Source: Bradyrhizobium semiaridum
GTDB taxonomy: Bacteria; Pseudomonadota; Alphaproteobacteria; Rhizobiales; Xanthobacteraceae
Assembly (NCBI RefSeq): GCF_020329505.1
Contig: NZ_JAGKJJ010000012.1
Span: 1 to 64,000, forward strand
Direction: 5' to 3'
DNA: 64,000 bases
The position numbers and the translations under genes were made by a program. The notes beneath the pieces are model-generated. The model saw nothing but the letters and a program-made list of their open reading frames with translations. It was not told where the DNA came from and ran no database searches. Numbering within the stretch: the first letter of the stretch is position 1; each line of letters opens with the position of its first letter. Below, in pieces: positions 28,831-38,661 of this stretch.

Positions 28831-28920
28831 CTCGTCATGCCCGGGCTTGACCCGGGCATCCATCGATCCAGACGAGTCTTACGAAGCGGGATGGATGCCC
28901 CCAAGTCCGGGCATGACGAG
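28831..28920. repeat. palindromic intergenic repeat (family E)
   Basis: CTCGTCATGCCCGGGCTTGA is mirrored by AAGTCCGGGCATGACGAG. The two adjacent repeats fill the gap to the convergent GFA gene. A second copy lies at 52391-52517. Confidence 0.7.
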
Positions 28921-28938
28921 CGTGGCTTGCCGCACGCG

Positions 28939-29343
28939 CTACCGCGCCGGCAGCTTCTCGAATGACGGCTTGCCCTCGGGGACGTGATGGAAGGTCTGCT
29001 TGTCGCAGGTGTAGATGGTCATCTGCGGGGTGAACACCGAGGGATCGTCGAAGGTGCCGACCTTGAGGATGGTGGCGGGCAGGCCCGGCACCTTGGTCAC
29101 CAGATGCGTGCCGCATTCGGCGCAGAACTCGCGCGTCACGGCGCGCGCGAGGTCGCTGCGGGTGAACTGCTTAGGTTCGCTCGCAGTGTATTTGAAGCCG
29201 GAAACCGGCATCGCCATGAACAGATTGGGCCCGCCGCCCGAGATGTACTGGCATTCGCGGCACAGACACTGCGCCGCCATCATCGGCTCGCCCTCGGCCT
29301 GATAGCGCACCTTGCCGCAATAGCATCCGCCTTCGAGCTTCAT
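28939..29343 (-). CDS. GFA (glutathione-dependent formaldehyde-activating / CENP-V) domain protein
   Basis: 134 residues. The fold binds structural and catalytic zinc. The cysteines are in the expected places: C7 and C9 (GGCYCGKVRY), C26, C28 and C31 (QCLCREC), and C74 and C77 (REFCAECGTHL). Few members act on formaldehyde, so the reaction is unknown. It is a single gene between repeats and the amtB terminator. Confidence 0.9.
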   Translation of the reverse strand: MKLEGGCYCGKVRYQAEGEPMMAAQCLCRECQYISGGGPNLFMAMPVSGFKYTASEPKQFTRSDLARAVTREFCAECGTHLVTKVPGLPATILKVGTFDDPSVFTPQMTIYTCDKQTFHHVPEGKPSFEKLPAR

Positions 29344-29423
29344 GACGTCCTCCCCTGGTTATTTGCCGGCCAGATCATTCCATGCAGGCGCGGCCCGGTG
29401 ACAATTTTTTCTCAAGCGCTAGC

Positions 29424-29458
29424 AAAAAGAAAGGGGCTCCAACTTGCGCTGGAGCCCC
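29424..29458 (-). terminator. intrinsic terminator for the leftward glnK-amtB transcript
   Basis: GGGGCTCC (29433-29440) pairs with GGAGCCCC (29451-29458). Read leftwards the stem is followed by TTTCTTTTT. It lies about 80 bases beyond the amtB stop. Confidence 0.8.
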
Positions 29459-29541
29459 TCAACGGTCCGGACATTGCCGGGTATGTGCCCGGACCGTAGT
29501 TCTGGGAACGACCGCTTGGAGAGGTCGCGCCCCGGGAGAAC

Positions 29542-30990
29542 TCACATGTTGTAGGCGCGCTCGGTGTGCTCGGTGATGTCGAGGCCTTCACGTTCGGTCT
29601 CGACGTTGGCGCGCAGGCCGACGATCACGTCGACGATCTTGTAGAGGATCGCCGAGCCGATGCCCGACCACACCAGCGTGGTGGCGACGCCCCAGCACTG
29701 CGAGATCATCTGCGCCGCGAAGTCGTAATCGGCGACCTTGGGCGGGATCGCGGTGTAGTCGATGATGCCAGCGCCGCCGAGCGCCGGGTTGACCAGGATG
29801 CCGGTGCCGAGCGCGCCGACGATGCCGCCGACGCAGTGGACGCCGAACACGTCGAGCGAATCGTCATAGCCGAGCGCGTTCTTCACGACCGTACAGAAGA
29901 ACAGGCAGACCACGCCGACCGCGATGCCGAGCACGATGGCACCCATCGGACCGGAGTAACCGGCCGCCGGCGTCACCGCGACGAGACCCGCGACCGCGCC
30001 CGAGAGCGCGCCAAGCAGCGAGGGATGCCCCTTGATGATCCACTCCGCGAACATCCACGACAGCGCCGCCGCGGCCGTGGCCACGAAGGAGTTGGTCATG
30101 GCGAGCGCGGCGCCGCCATTGGCTTCGAGGTTGGAGCCGGCGTTGAAGCCGAACCAGCCGACCCAGAGCAGCGAGGCGCCGATCATGGTCATGGTCAGCG
30201 AGTGCGGCGCCATCAGCTCCTTGCCGTAGCCGGTGCGCTTGCCGATCAGGAGCGCGCCGACGAGGCCGGCGATGCCGGCGTTGATGTGCACGACGGTGCC
30301 GCCGGCAAAGTCGATCGCACCCTTCTTGAAGATCCAGCCGGCGTCGGCGTTGATCTCGTCGAGCTTGGCCTGCGCCGCGGTCTTGGCCGCACCGTCAGCC
30401 GCGGCGGCGAGCGCCTTGGCGGCATCCTGGATCGCGTCCGGGCCCGGCCAGTACCAGACCATGTGCGCGATCGGGAAGTAGATCAGCGTCACCCAGAGCG
30501 GGATGAACAGCGCGATCGCCGCGAACTTCATGCGCTCGGCGAAGGCGCCGACGATCAGGGCCGGGGTGATCGCCGCGAAGGTCATCTGGAAGCAGATGTA
30601 GACGAGTTCAGAGATATTGGCGTCGACCGAGAAGGTCGCGACCTTCGAGTCGGTGGTGACGCCCATCAGGAACGCCTTGGAGAAGCCGCCGATGAAGTCG
30701 GAACCGCCGGTGAAGGCGAGGCTGTAGCCGTAGAGGGCCCACAGCACGGTGACGAGGCACACGGTGTAGAATACCTGCGCCAGCACCGAGAGCATGTTCT
30801 TGGAACGGACCAGGCCGCCGTAGAACAGTGCGAGGCCCGGGATGGTCATCAGCAGCACCAGCACCGTCGAGGTCAGCATCCAGGCGTTGTCGCCCTTGTT
30901 GACGGTTGGCTCTGCGTAGGCGGCGGTCGCGGCAAACAGGCCGACTGCGAAGGCCGCCAGTCCCGCGCCATAGGGACGCTTGAACGTCAT
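29542..30990 (-). CDS. amtB: ammonium transporter AmtB (copy 1)
   Basis: 482 residues. Amt trimers conduct ammonium across the inner membrane. A signal-peptide-like start ends in TAAYAEPTV and is followed by NAWMLTSTVLVLLMTIPGLA and ten or eleven more membrane segments. The pore histidines are in GGTVVHINAG and DVFGVHCVGG. The C-terminal tail, which binds GlnK, contains EREGLDITEHTERAY. It lies 40 bases behind glnK copy 1, so expression is coupled to its regulator. It differs clearly from copy 2, notably by a longer loop rich in Ala (about residues 185-215). Confidence 0.95.
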   Translation of the reverse strand: MTFKRPYGAGLAAFAVGLFAATAAYAEPTVNKGDNAWMLTSTVLVLLMTIPGLALFYGGLVRSKNMLSVLAQVFYTVCLVTVLWALYGYSLAFTGGSDFIGGFSKAFLMGVTTDSKVATFSVDANISELVYICFQMTFAAITPALIVGAFAERMKFAAIALFIPLWVTLIYFPIAHMVWYWPGPDAIQDAAKALAAAADGAAKTAAQAKLDEINADAGWIFKKGAIDFAGGTVVHINAGIAGLVGALLIGKRTGYGKELMAPHSLTMTMIGASLLWVGWFGFNAGSNLEANGGAALAMTNSFVATAAAALSWMFAEWIIKGHPSLLGALSGAVAGLVAVTPAAGYSGPMGAIVLGIAVGVVCLFFCTVVKNALGYDDSLDVFGVHCVGGIVGALGTGILVNPALGGAGIIDYTAIPPKVADYDFAAQMISQCWGVATTLVWSGIGSAILYKIVDVIVGLRANVETEREGLDITEHTERAYNM

Positions 30991-31030
30991 ATCATTTCAC
31001 TCCTGAGGTCTTGTAAGTTTGAGCGCGAAA

Positions 31031-31588
<558 letters not shown>

Positions 31589-31687
31589 TCATCAGGACTG
31601 GTCAAAACGCAGGCAGAGCCAACTCCGGACATAATCGTGCCCAGCGCATCGGCAGATTAGCGGTATCGTGATAATCAAAATGGGGCC

Positions 31688-31775
31688 CGTCATCGCGAGG
31701 AGCGTAGCGACCAAGCAATCCATCCATCCGCACATGCGCTGGAAATGGATTGCTTCGGTTCGCTCGCGGTGACGG
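31688..31775. repeat. palindromic intergenic repeat (family B)
   Basis: CGTCATCGCGAGGAGCGTAG is mirrored by TTCGCTCGCGGTGACGG, with CAATCCAT/ATGGATTG inner arms. It lies in the 420-base gap between amtB copy 2 and glnK copy 1. The only other candidate feature in that gap is the possible sigma-54 promoter. Confidence 0.75.
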
Positions 31776-31789
31776 CGGACCGGAAGAGG

Positions 31790-33109
31790 CTACTGCAGCG
31801 CTTCGCCGTGCTGGGAGATGTCGAGGCCTTCCAGCTCCTGCTGCAGCGAGACGCGCAGCGGCACGAACGCGCTGACCAGCTTCAGCAGCACGAAGGTGAC
31901 GCCGCCGCACCAGATCAGCGTGACGGCGACGCCGTAGAGCTGGAACAGCAGCTGCTGCGGATTGCCCTCGAGCAGGCCGGCGGAGCCGCCGATCGCCGAG
32001 CTCGCGAAGATGCCGGCGAGCAGCGTGCCAGTCATGCCGCCGATGCCGTGCACGCCGAAGACGTCGAGCGAATCGTCGTATTTGAAGCGGTGCTTCAGCC
32101 AGGTGCAGGCCCAGTAGCAGACCACGCCGGCGACGATGCCGATGATCACGCCGTGCCATGGCGCGACGAAACCGGAGGCCGGCGTGATGGTGCCGAGGCC
32201 GGCGACCGCGCCCGAGATCATGCCGAGCACCGACGGCTTGCGGCGCGTCGCCCACTCGATCGCCCCCCAGGTCAGGGCGCCGGCGCAGGCGGCGAGATGT
32301 GTCGCCGTGATCGCCATCACCGCGCGCGAATTGGCCGCCAGCGCCGAGCCGCCGTTGAAGCCGAACCAGCCGACCCAGAGCAGGCCGGTGCCCATCACCG
32401 CGAGCGACAGATCGAACGGGGAGAGGTTGTCGTTGCCGTAGCCGTGGCGACTGCCCATCACCTTGGCCGCGACTAGGCCGCTGATGCCAGCCGAGAGATG
32501 CACGACGAGGCCGCCGGCGAAATCGACGGTGCCTGTCGTGGCGAGAAAGCCGCCGCCCCACACCCAATGCGCCAGCGGCACATAGACGAAGATGAACCAG
32601 CCGACCGAGAACAACAGGTAGGCGGAAAACCGCATGCGGTCGGCGACCGAGCCGGCCACCAGCGCCACTGTGATGATCGCGAACGTCATCTGGTACAGCA
32701 TGAACAGCGCTTCCGGGATCGTCTTCGCCGCCGGGTTGACACCGTCCATCGTCATGCCGGCGAGGAACCAGCGGTCGAGCCCGCCGAGCCACGGGCCGTC
32801 GCCGACGAAGCTCAGCGAATAGCCGAAGGTGACCCAGAGGATCGAGACGATCGCGACCGCCGACAGGCTCTGCGCCATCGTCGCGAGCACGTTTTTCTTG
32901 CGCACCATGCCGGAGTAGAACAGCGCCAGCCCCGGGATCGTCATCATCAGCACCAGCGCGGTGGCGACGATCATCCAGGCGGTGTCAGCGGCATTGATGC
33001 CGGAGCTCGCGGTCGCGTCTTGCGCGAAGGCCGGTGTGCCCAGCGCGAGCAGGATTACAGCATTGATCGGCGCAGCTGAAATCGCTGCGCGAAGAGCCCG
33101 TGCCCCCAT
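31790..33109 (-). CDS. amtB: ammonium transporter AmtB (copy 2)
   Basis: 439 residues from ATG 33109, which has GGGGA six bases upstream. The in-frame ATG at 33115 is too close to that site. A signal peptide ends around TPAFAQDA, and about eleven membrane segments follow, starting MIVATALVLMMTIPGLALFY. The pore histidines are in GGLVVHLSAG and DVFGVHGIGG. The GlnK-binding tail ends EGLDISQHGEAL. It follows glnK copy 2 after 76 bases. The frame upstream of 33115 lacks membrane-protein character and was left out. Confidence 0.94.
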   Translation of the reverse strand: MGARALRAAISAAPINAVILLALGTPAFAQDATASSGINAADTAWMIVATALVLMMTIPGLALFYSGMVRKKNVLATMAQSLSAVAIVSILWVTFGYSLSFVGDGPWLGGLDRWFLAGMTMDGVNPAAKTIPEALFMLYQMTFAIITVALVAGSVADRMRFSAYLLFSVGWFIFVYVPLAHWVWGGGFLATTGTVDFAGGLVVHLSAGISGLVAAKVMGSRHGYGNDNLSPFDLSLAVMGTGLLWVGWFGFNGGSALAANSRAVMAITATHLAACAGALTWGAIEWATRRKPSVLGMISGAVAGLGTITPASGFVAPWHGVIIGIVAGVVCYWACTWLKHRFKYDDSLDVFGVHGIGGMTGTLLAGIFASSAIGGSAGLLEGNPQQLLFQLYGVAVTLIWCGGVTFVLLKLVSAFVPLRVSLQQELEGLDISQHGEALQ

Positions 33110-33185
33110 TATCATTCCCCGGCGTGTGGTCGTTTCTTGACGGTGTCTCGCCGGCGACGTTGCCGGCGCTGATCTCGCTCGAAAA

Positions 33186-33527
<342 letters not shown>

Positions 33528-33812
33528 TCAGGCCTTCATTCCCTCGAGGGTTCTTCGCTCGCGCCCGGTCCCCCCGGGGGCGGCAAACTGCCGCTCCGGA
33601 GGCGGCTTTTGCGCCCAGCGAATTTGGCAGCTTTCTGGGCAAATGGCACAAAAAAGTTGCAGGTTGAAGCGGAAAACATGCGCAAGCGGTGAGCTCCCTC
33701 ACTATACGGAACGAAAACCCTCGGCCAGAATGCCGCTTTCCCGCCCGGCCAGCGATCCAGTTGGCCTGTTTGCCCCTAAAGCGTGTCCACGCACGCCTTG
33801 AGGAAACAAGAA

Positions 33813-34703
33813 ATGTCGAACCGAAACTGGTTTTATGCAGCCGATGGCCAACAGAAGGGTCCCCTGCCGGAGACGCAGCTTCGCGACTTGATCGCCCGCG
33901 GCATGGTGCGGGCCGACACGCTGGTGTGGACCGAGGGCATGGCGGGCTGGCAGAAGGCCGGTGAAATTCCCGGCTTGGTTCCGGGCAGCGTCGCAGCGCC
34001 GGTGTATCCGCGGGCCGGCGGACCGCCGCCGGTCGTGGCATCGGCGAGCTACAACGGCGGGGCGCTGTCGGCCGATTTTCCGATCTGGGGCTTGTTCGGA
34101 CGCACGCTGCTGATGGTGATCGGCCAGTTTCTCGTCATCCCCGCGCCGTGGACCGCGACCGGCCTGTATCGCTGGGCCACTCCCAACATCCAGGTGCCGG
34201 GCCGGCCCAATCTCGGCTTCACCGGGCAGCCGCTCGACATCTGGTACGTCTTCATCGTGCTCGGCCTGATGGCCTATGCCGGCCTCGCCGACAGCACGCT
34301 TCTGTCGCTGCTCTCGCTGGTGCTGCAGGCGTTCCTGCAATGGATGATCGTGCGCTGGTTCATCAGCCGGCTCAGCTCGAACGGCCAGGACCTGCCGATC
34401 TCGTTCAAGGGCAGCGCTGCGGTCTATATCGGCTGGTACCTGCTGATGGTGATCTCTGCCATTACGATCATCGGCTGGGCCTGGGTACTGACGGCTTGGA
34501 TGCGCTGGATCTGCCGCAACATCGAAGGCTCGCGCCGCGAGATCACCTTCAACGCGTCGGGCCTCGACATGCTGTGGCGAACCATCGTGTTCACGATCGG
34601 CTGCGCGTTCCTGATCCCGATTCCCTGGGTGCTGCGCTGGTACAGCAACTGGTTCGTCGCGCAATTCGCCGTGGTCGAGCGCAGCGGCTTCGTCAGCGTG
34701 TAA
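33813..34703 (+). CDS. membrane protein with GYF_2 and DUF898 (YjgN-like) regions
   Basis: 296 residues from ATG 33813, preceded by AGGAAAC. Residues 1-55 are a GYF_2 domain (NWFYAADGQQKGPLPETQLR with VWTEGMAGWQKAGEIPGL), a small fold that binds proline-rich peptides. A short Pro/Ala linker follows. The rest has about five or six membrane segments like those of DUF898/YjgN proteins, whose function is unknown. The gene is single and divergent from the glnK-amtB cluster. Confidence 0.75.
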   Translation: MSNRNWFYAADGQQKGPLPETQLRDLIARGMVRADTLVWTEGMAGWQKAGEIPGLVPGSVAAPVYPRAGGPPPVVASASYNGGALSADFPIWGLFGRTLLMVIGQFLVIPAPWTATGLYRWATPNIQVPGRPNLGFTGQPLDIWYVFIVLGLMAYAGLADSTLLSLLSLVLQAFLQWMIVRWFISRLSSNGQDLPISFKGSAAVYIGWYLLMVISAITIIGWAWVLTAWMRWICRNIEGSRREITFNASGLDMLWRTIVFTIGCAFLIPIPWVLRWYSNWFVAQFAVVERSGFVSV

Positions 34704-34716
34704 GCTCCTTGTTGGC

Positions 34717-34763
34717 GCATGATCTTTTCGGAAAACCGCTTCGCACTTTTTCGGATCATGCTC
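34717..34763. repeat. short palindrome (family G), also a likely bidirectional terminator
   Basis: GCATGATCTTTTCGGAAAAC is mirrored by GTTTTCCGAAAAGATCATGC-like sequence. Copies lie at 37418-37466 and 43185-43232. Here it separates the convergent DUF898 and tesB genes. Confidence 0.65.
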
Positions 34764-35623
34764 TACCTGCGCTCGCGCACCGAACCTTCCTGCGCGACTG
34801 ACGCCACCAGCGTGCCGTCGGGCTTGAAGATCAGGCCGCGGGTCAGGCCGCGGCCTGCCTGCGCGCTCGGCGAATCCTGCGCATAGAGCAGCCATTCATC
34901 GGCGCGGAACGGGCGGTGAAACCACATCGCGTGGTCGAGGCTCGCCGGCATCATGCGCTTGTCGAACAGCGTGCGGCCGTAGCGCGCCATCACGGCGTCG
35001 AGCAGCGAGAAGTCCGACGCATAGGCCAGCGCGCACAGATGCAGCGCCGGATCGTCGGGCAGTTTCGCCGCGGTGCGGATCCAGACGTGGATGCGGCCGT
35101 CGTCGATGGCCTGGCCGAAATAGCGGCCGAGCTCGACCGGGCGCAGCTCGATCGGCCGGTCGCTCTCATAATAGCGGCGGATGAATTCCGGCATCTCCTT
35201 GAACATCGGCTGCTTGGAGACTTCCTCCGCGGTGAGCTTCTCCGGCGGCGGCACGTCCGGCATCTTCTCCTGGTGATTGAAGTTGCTCTCTTCCTCGGCG
35301 TGGAACGAGACCATGATGGAGAAGATCGCATTGCCGTGCTGGATCGCGGTGACGCGGCGCGTCGTGTAGCTCTTGCCGTCGCGCAGCCGCTCGACCTGGT
35401 AGATGATCGGGATCTGCGGATCGCCGGGCAGGATGAAATAGCAATGGATCGAATGCGGCAGCCGGCCCTCGACGGTGCGGCACGCCGCCACCATCGCCTG
35501 GCCGATCACCTGGCCGCCGAACACCCGCTGCCAGCTCGTCTTCGGGCTGTTGCCGCGGAACAGATTCACCTCGAGCTGCTCGAGATCGAGGATGGACAGC
35601 AAGTCGATCAGGCTCTTGGACAT
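34763..35623 (-). CDS. tesB: acyl-CoA thioesterase II (TesB family)
   Basis: 286 residues from ATG 35623. The double hot-dog enzyme hydrolyses acyl-CoA to the free acid and CoA. The N-terminal half has NLFRGNSPKTSWQRVFGGQV and a hydrophobic core, PHSIHCYFILPGDP. The C-terminal half has the catalytic-Asp region SLDHAMWFHRPFRADEWLLY, and the end reads GRGLTRGLIFKPDGTLVASV. Both halves are intact. The longer frame upstream crosses a family D repeat and was rejected. Confidence 0.93.
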   Translation of the reverse strand: MSKSLIDLLSILDLEQLEVNLFRGNSPKTSWQRVFGGQVIGQAMVAACRTVEGRLPHSIHCYFILPGDPQIPIIYQVERLRDGKSYTTRRVTAIQHGNAIFSIMVSFHAEEESNFNHQEKMPDVPPPEKLTAEEVSKQPMFKEMPEFIRRYYESDRPIELRPVELGRYFGQAIDDGRIHVWIRTAAKLPDDPALHLCALAYASDFSLLDAVMARYGRTLFDKRMMPASLDHAMWFHRPFRADEWLLYAQDSPSAQAGRGLTRGLIFKPDGTLVASVAQEGSVRERR

Positions 35624-35650
35624 GGATGGCTTTCGTTTCGGCTGCACCCC

Positions 35651-35751
35651 GTCATTCCGGGCTCGCGAAGCGAGAGCCCGGAATCCATTCATCCACGGAA
35701 CATGCGGTCTGATGGATTCCGGATTCGCGCTGCGCGCGCCCCGGAATGACG
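35651..35751. repeat. palindromic intergenic repeat (family D)
   Basis: GTCATTCCGGGCTCGCGAAG is mirrored by CGCGCGCCCCGGAATGACG. It lies between the divergent tesB and ubiH-type genes. Another copy lies at 54986-55115. Confidence 0.75.
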
Positions 35752-35851
35752 CCTGGGCAGGTTAACCGCTCTTGTTTCAATCCCCTGTTTCGCCCAGCTA
35801 TTATCAGGTAGCAAGCACAGTCTGAGAGCGCCAATCGCGTAAGGATAGGGC

Positions 35852-37072
35852 ATGCCGTCACAGCGAAGTATCGTCATCTGCGGGGGCGCGTTTGCCGGGC
35901 TGGCGCTGGCGGTGGCGCTGCGCCAAGGGCTCGGACCCGATATCGGCGTGATCGTGGCCGATCCGGCGCTCGCCATGCGGCCGAGCCGCGACCCGCGCGC
36001 GACCGCGATCGTGGCGGCGTGCCGGCGGCTGTTCGAGACGCTCGGTGTCTGGGGCCAGGTCGCGCCGACCGCGCAGCCGATCACCGACATGGTCGTGACC
36101 GACTCCAAGCTGGAGGACGCGACGCGGCCGGTGTTCCTGACCTTCGCCGGCAATGTCGAGCCGGGCGAGCCGTTCGCGCATATGGTCGAGAACCGCTATC
36201 TGATCGACGCGCTGGCTGCGCGCGCCGAGGCCGAGGGCGTCGAGCTGCGGGCAACAGCGGTGTCGACCTTCGAGTCCCGCCCTGACGGCATCAACGTGAC
36301 ATTCGCCGACGGCAGCGTGATCGACGCAAGCCTGCTGGTCGCCGCCGACGGCGCGCGCTCGAAATTGCGCGAACGCGCCGGCATCGCCACCCACGGCTGG
36401 GACTATGATCAATCCGGCATCGTCGTCACCGTCGGCCATGAGCGCGAGCACAATGGCCGCGCCGAAGAGCATTTCCTGCCCGCGGGCCCGTTCGCGATCC
36501 TGCCGCTGACCGGCAACCGCTCGTCGCTGGTGTGGACCGAGACGCGCAAGGGTGCCGAGCGCATCACCGCGCTGAGCGACGAGGAATTTCACGCCGAGCT
36601 CGAGCAGCGCTTCGGCCTGCATCTCGGCGAGATCAAGGCGCTCGACAAGCCCCGCGCCTTCCCGCTCGGCTATTTCGTCGCGCGCTCCTTCATCGCCGAG
36701 CGCCTGGCACTGATCGGCGACGCCGCGCATGTGATCCATCCGATCGCCGGTCAGGGTCTCAATATGGGCCTGAAGGACGTCGCGGCGCTCGCCGAGGTCG
36801 TGGTCGACGCGGCGCGGCTCGGCATGGATCTCGGACAGGCCGACGTGCTGGAGCGCTACCAGCGCTGGCGCCGCTTCGACACGATGGCGATGGGCGTCGC
36901 CACCAATTCGCTGAACCTGCTGTTCTCCAACGAATCGACGCTGCTGCGCACCGTGCGCGACATCGGCCTCGGTCTGGTCGACCGCACGCCGCCGCTGAAG
37001 GAGATGTTCATCCGGCAAGCGGCGGGACTATCCGGCGAAGTGCCGCGACTATTGAAGGGCGAGGCGCTTTAG
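35852..37072 (+). CDS. FAD-dependent aromatic hydroxylase, ubiquinone biosynthesis type (UbiH/UbiF/Coq6 family)
   Basis: 406 residues. These flavin monooxygenases hydroxylate the ubiquinone ring with O2 and NAD(P)H. The FAD-binding start is IVICGGAFAGLALAVALRQ. The conserved DG motif is VAADGARSKLRERAG, and the second FAD motif is GDAAHVIHPIAGQGLNMGLK. The ATG at 35852 has AAGGA ten bases upstream. It cannot be told from sequence alone which ring position is hydroxylated. No other ubiquinone gene is adjacent. Confidence 0.88.
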   Translation: MPSQRSIVICGGAFAGLALAVALRQGLGPDIGVIVADPALAMRPSRDPRATAIVAACRRLFETLGVWGQVAPTAQPITDMVVTDSKLEDATRPVFLTFAGNVEPGEPFAHMVENRYLIDALAARAEAEGVELRATAVSTFESRPDGINVTFADGSVIDASLLVAADGARSKLRERAGIATHGWDYDQSGIVVTVGHEREHNGRAEEHFLPAGPFAILPLTGNRSSLVWTETRKGAERITALSDEEFHAELEQRFGLHLGEIKALDKPRAFPLGYFVARSFIAERLALIGDAAHVIHPIAGQGLNMGLKDVAALAEVVVDAARLGMDLGQADVLERYQRWRRFDTMAMGVATNSLNLLFSNESTLLRTVRDIGLGLVDRTPPLKEMFIRQAAGLSGEVPRLLKGEAL

Positions 37073-37138
37073 GGGCGAATGGCGAATAGGGAGTAGCGAA
37101 TAGAGTCCATTCACTATTCGCTATTCACCATTCGCCCT
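37073..37138. repeat. AT-richer palindromic repeat (family H)
   Basis: GGGCGAATGGCGAATAGGGA is mirrored by ATTCACCATTCGCCC. It separates the convergent hydroxylase and Trm112-like genes. A related copy lies at 54177-54250. Confidence 0.7.
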
Positions 37139-37142
37139 CTTC

Positions 37143-37340
37143 TCAATCGATCTTCCTTGCCTCTTCCGGCAGCATGATCGGGATGCCGTCGCGGATCGGA
37201 TAGGCGAGCTTGGCGGAGCGCGAGATCAGTTCCTGCTTTGCAGCGTCGAACTCCAGCGGGCCCTTGGTGATCGGGCACACCAGAATTTCGAGCAGCTTCG
37301 GGTCGGCGGTGCTTTCGAGATGGTCGGGCGTGGAATTCAT
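37143..37340 (-). CDS. Trm112-family zinc-ribbon-like small protein
   Basis: 65 residues from ATG 37340. The core reads [17 protein letters not shown], then [20 protein letters not shown]. This is the bacterial YcaR/Trm112 form, which keeps a single Cys in place of the four zinc-binding residues of the eukaryotic protein. Eukaryotic Trm112 activates methyltransferases, but the bacterial role is unclear. The open frame runs upstream through a family G repeat, which was excluded. Confidence 0.87.
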   Translation of the reverse strand: MNSTPDHLESTADPKLLEILVCPITKGPLEFDAAKQELISRSAKLAYPIRDGIPIMLPEEARKID

Positions 37341-37417
37341 TGCGGTCTCCGGCTGGCCTTGCTCTAAAGCGCGATCAGGTTTGGTTGAATTGTCATCGCG
37401 CCTGAGCTCTTTGTTTG

Positions 37418-37466
37418 AGCATGATCTTTTCAAAAACCGCTTCGCACTTTTCCGGATCATGCTCTA
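37418..37466. repeat. short palindrome (family G)
   Basis: GAGCATGATCTTTTCAAAAA and a mirrored TTTTCCGGATCATGCTC arm. It lies between the tetR stop and the Trm112-like gene. Confidence 0.65.
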
Positions 37467-37486
37467 GCACATTCAACTGACGGAAG

Positions 37487-38032
37487 TCATGACGGCGAGC
37501 GCTTTGCCATCCGCAACAGCTCGTCGAGCGCGGCCTCCTGGCGCGCTTTCGGCTGCGCCTGTTCCGAGAGCGCGAAGCCGATAAAGGCCCAGTAGAAGAT
37601 CTGCGCCCGGCCGCGCGCCACGTCGTCAGGAAATCCGGCCTGCCGGAGCAGGCTTTCGATATAGCCGATGCGGCGCTGGTCGACCGCGTGCACGGCGGCG
37701 CGCGCTTCCGGATCGACGGTCGCCCAGCTGCGCACCGCGCGTTCCAGCCCCAGCCGCGCCGCAAAAGCGCGGCGCAGCAGCAGCGCCAGCGCGTCCTCGC
37801 CGTTCGGCATCGTTTCGAACTCGGCGATCACCTGCTCGGCCATCACCTCGCGCCAATGATTGAGGATCGCGGCATGGTAGGCGCCGATGTCGGCGAAGTG
37901 CCAGTAGAAGCTGCCGCGTGAGACGCCCATCGCCTTCGCCAGCAGCTCGGCCTTGAGCGCGGTGAAGCCGCTCTTCGCCAGCGTCTTCAGGCCGAGGTCG
38001 AGCCAGTGCTTTGCCGAGAGCTGTTCGGTCAT
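37487..38032 (-). CDS. TetR-family transcriptional regulator
   Basis: 181 residues from ATG 38032. The helix-turn-helix near residues 20-50 reads FTALKAELLAKAMGVSRGSF and YWHFADIGAYHAAIL. The C-terminal ligand domain is typical in size and has no obvious ligand signature. Two near-identical palindromes lie in the divergent promoter region, at 38054-38067 and 38105-38118. It therefore probably represses both itself and the small membrane-protein gene read the other way. The extended frame to 38110 crosses the operators and was rejected. Confidence 0.9.
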   Translation of the reverse strand: MTEQLSAKHWLDLGLKTLAKSGFTALKAELLAKAMGVSRGSFYWHFADIGAYHAAILNHWREVMAEQVIAEFETMPNGEDALALLLRRAFAARLGLERAVRSWATVDPEARAAVHAVDQRRIGYIESLLRQAGFPDDVARGRAQIFYWAFIGFALSEQAQPKARQEAALDELLRMAKRSPS

Positions 38033-38053
38033 GTTTCCCCGTCCGCGCCGACC

Positions 38054-38067
38054 ATACACAAGTGTAT
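38054..38067. promoter_or_regulatory. TetR operator O1
   Basis: ATACACAAGTGTAT is an imperfect palindrome, 22 bases upstream of the tetR ATG. It shares ATACACAA and GTAT with O2. Confidence 0.7.
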
Positions 38068-38104
38068 TGACACGCGCCAGCCGCCGGTGCCATAAACGAT
38101 CTCC

Positions 38105-38118
38105 ATACACAACTGTAT
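38105..38118. promoter_or_regulatory. TetR operator O2
   Basis: ATACACAACTGTAT lies 12 bases upstream of the divergent membrane-protein ATG. The centres of O1 and O2 are 51 bases apart, close to five helical turns. Confidence 0.7.
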
Positions 38119-38130
38119 GGAAATATCGCG

Positions 38131-38481
38131 ATGCGTGATTTCCTGCTGCAGGGCGCCGGCCTCCTCGCCATCATCGTCAGCGTGGCGCACGGCATTCTCG
38201 GCGAGACGAGGGTGTTCGCGCGGGCCACGATCGAGCCGCCGCGCCTGCGGTTGCTGCTCCGCCTGGTATGGCAGGCGGGAACCATCGCCTGGATCGGCGG
38301 CGGCGTGCTGCTCGTCGCCGCGCCTATGATGGCGAGCGATGCCGCCCGGCATTGGTTGATCGCCACGCTCGGCGTCGTGTTCGGCGTCGCAGCGCTCGGA
38401 AATGCGCTGGCGACGCGCGGCCGCCACGTCGGCTGGGTCGGGATGAGCGCCGTCGTGGCACTGGCCATCGCTGGCTATTAG
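38131..38481 (+). CDS. small four-helix membrane protein of unknown function
   Basis: 116 residues with four hydrophobic stretches, at about 5-23, 45-63, 73-91 and 98-115. The first contains a histidine (VSVAHGILGE) and a WQAGTIAWIGGG segment follows. No cysteine or haem pair is seen. It is divergent from the TetR gene and sits directly behind operator O2, so it is probably the repressed target. The function is unknown; small-molecule stress or transport is only a guess from the context. Confidence 0.75.
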   Translation: MRDFLLQGAGLLAIIVSVAHGILGETRVFARATIEPPRLRLLLRLVWQAGTIAWIGGGVLLVAAPMMASDAARHWLIATLGVVFGVAALGNALATRGRHVGWVGMSAVVALAIAGY

Positions 38482-38661
38482 CGGGGAACGCGCATCGGGA
38501 ACTGCAAGCCGTTGCAACCGTCGCGAAATTTATGGAGCCATCAATTTCGGTGCGGAATCGGCTTACGCGCGGATAACCATGCCATCGAAAGTTGCGAAAA
38601 ATTATCGAGAAGAAAATTCAACTGGCCTAGGTTGTTGATCCGACAACGATGGGCCGACGCA

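Noticed and set aside
33640..33665. Sigma-54 promoter near glnK copy 2
   Set aside because: TGGCAC and TTGCA occur here, but in the rightward direction and two bases too far apart; nothing fits in the leftward direction.
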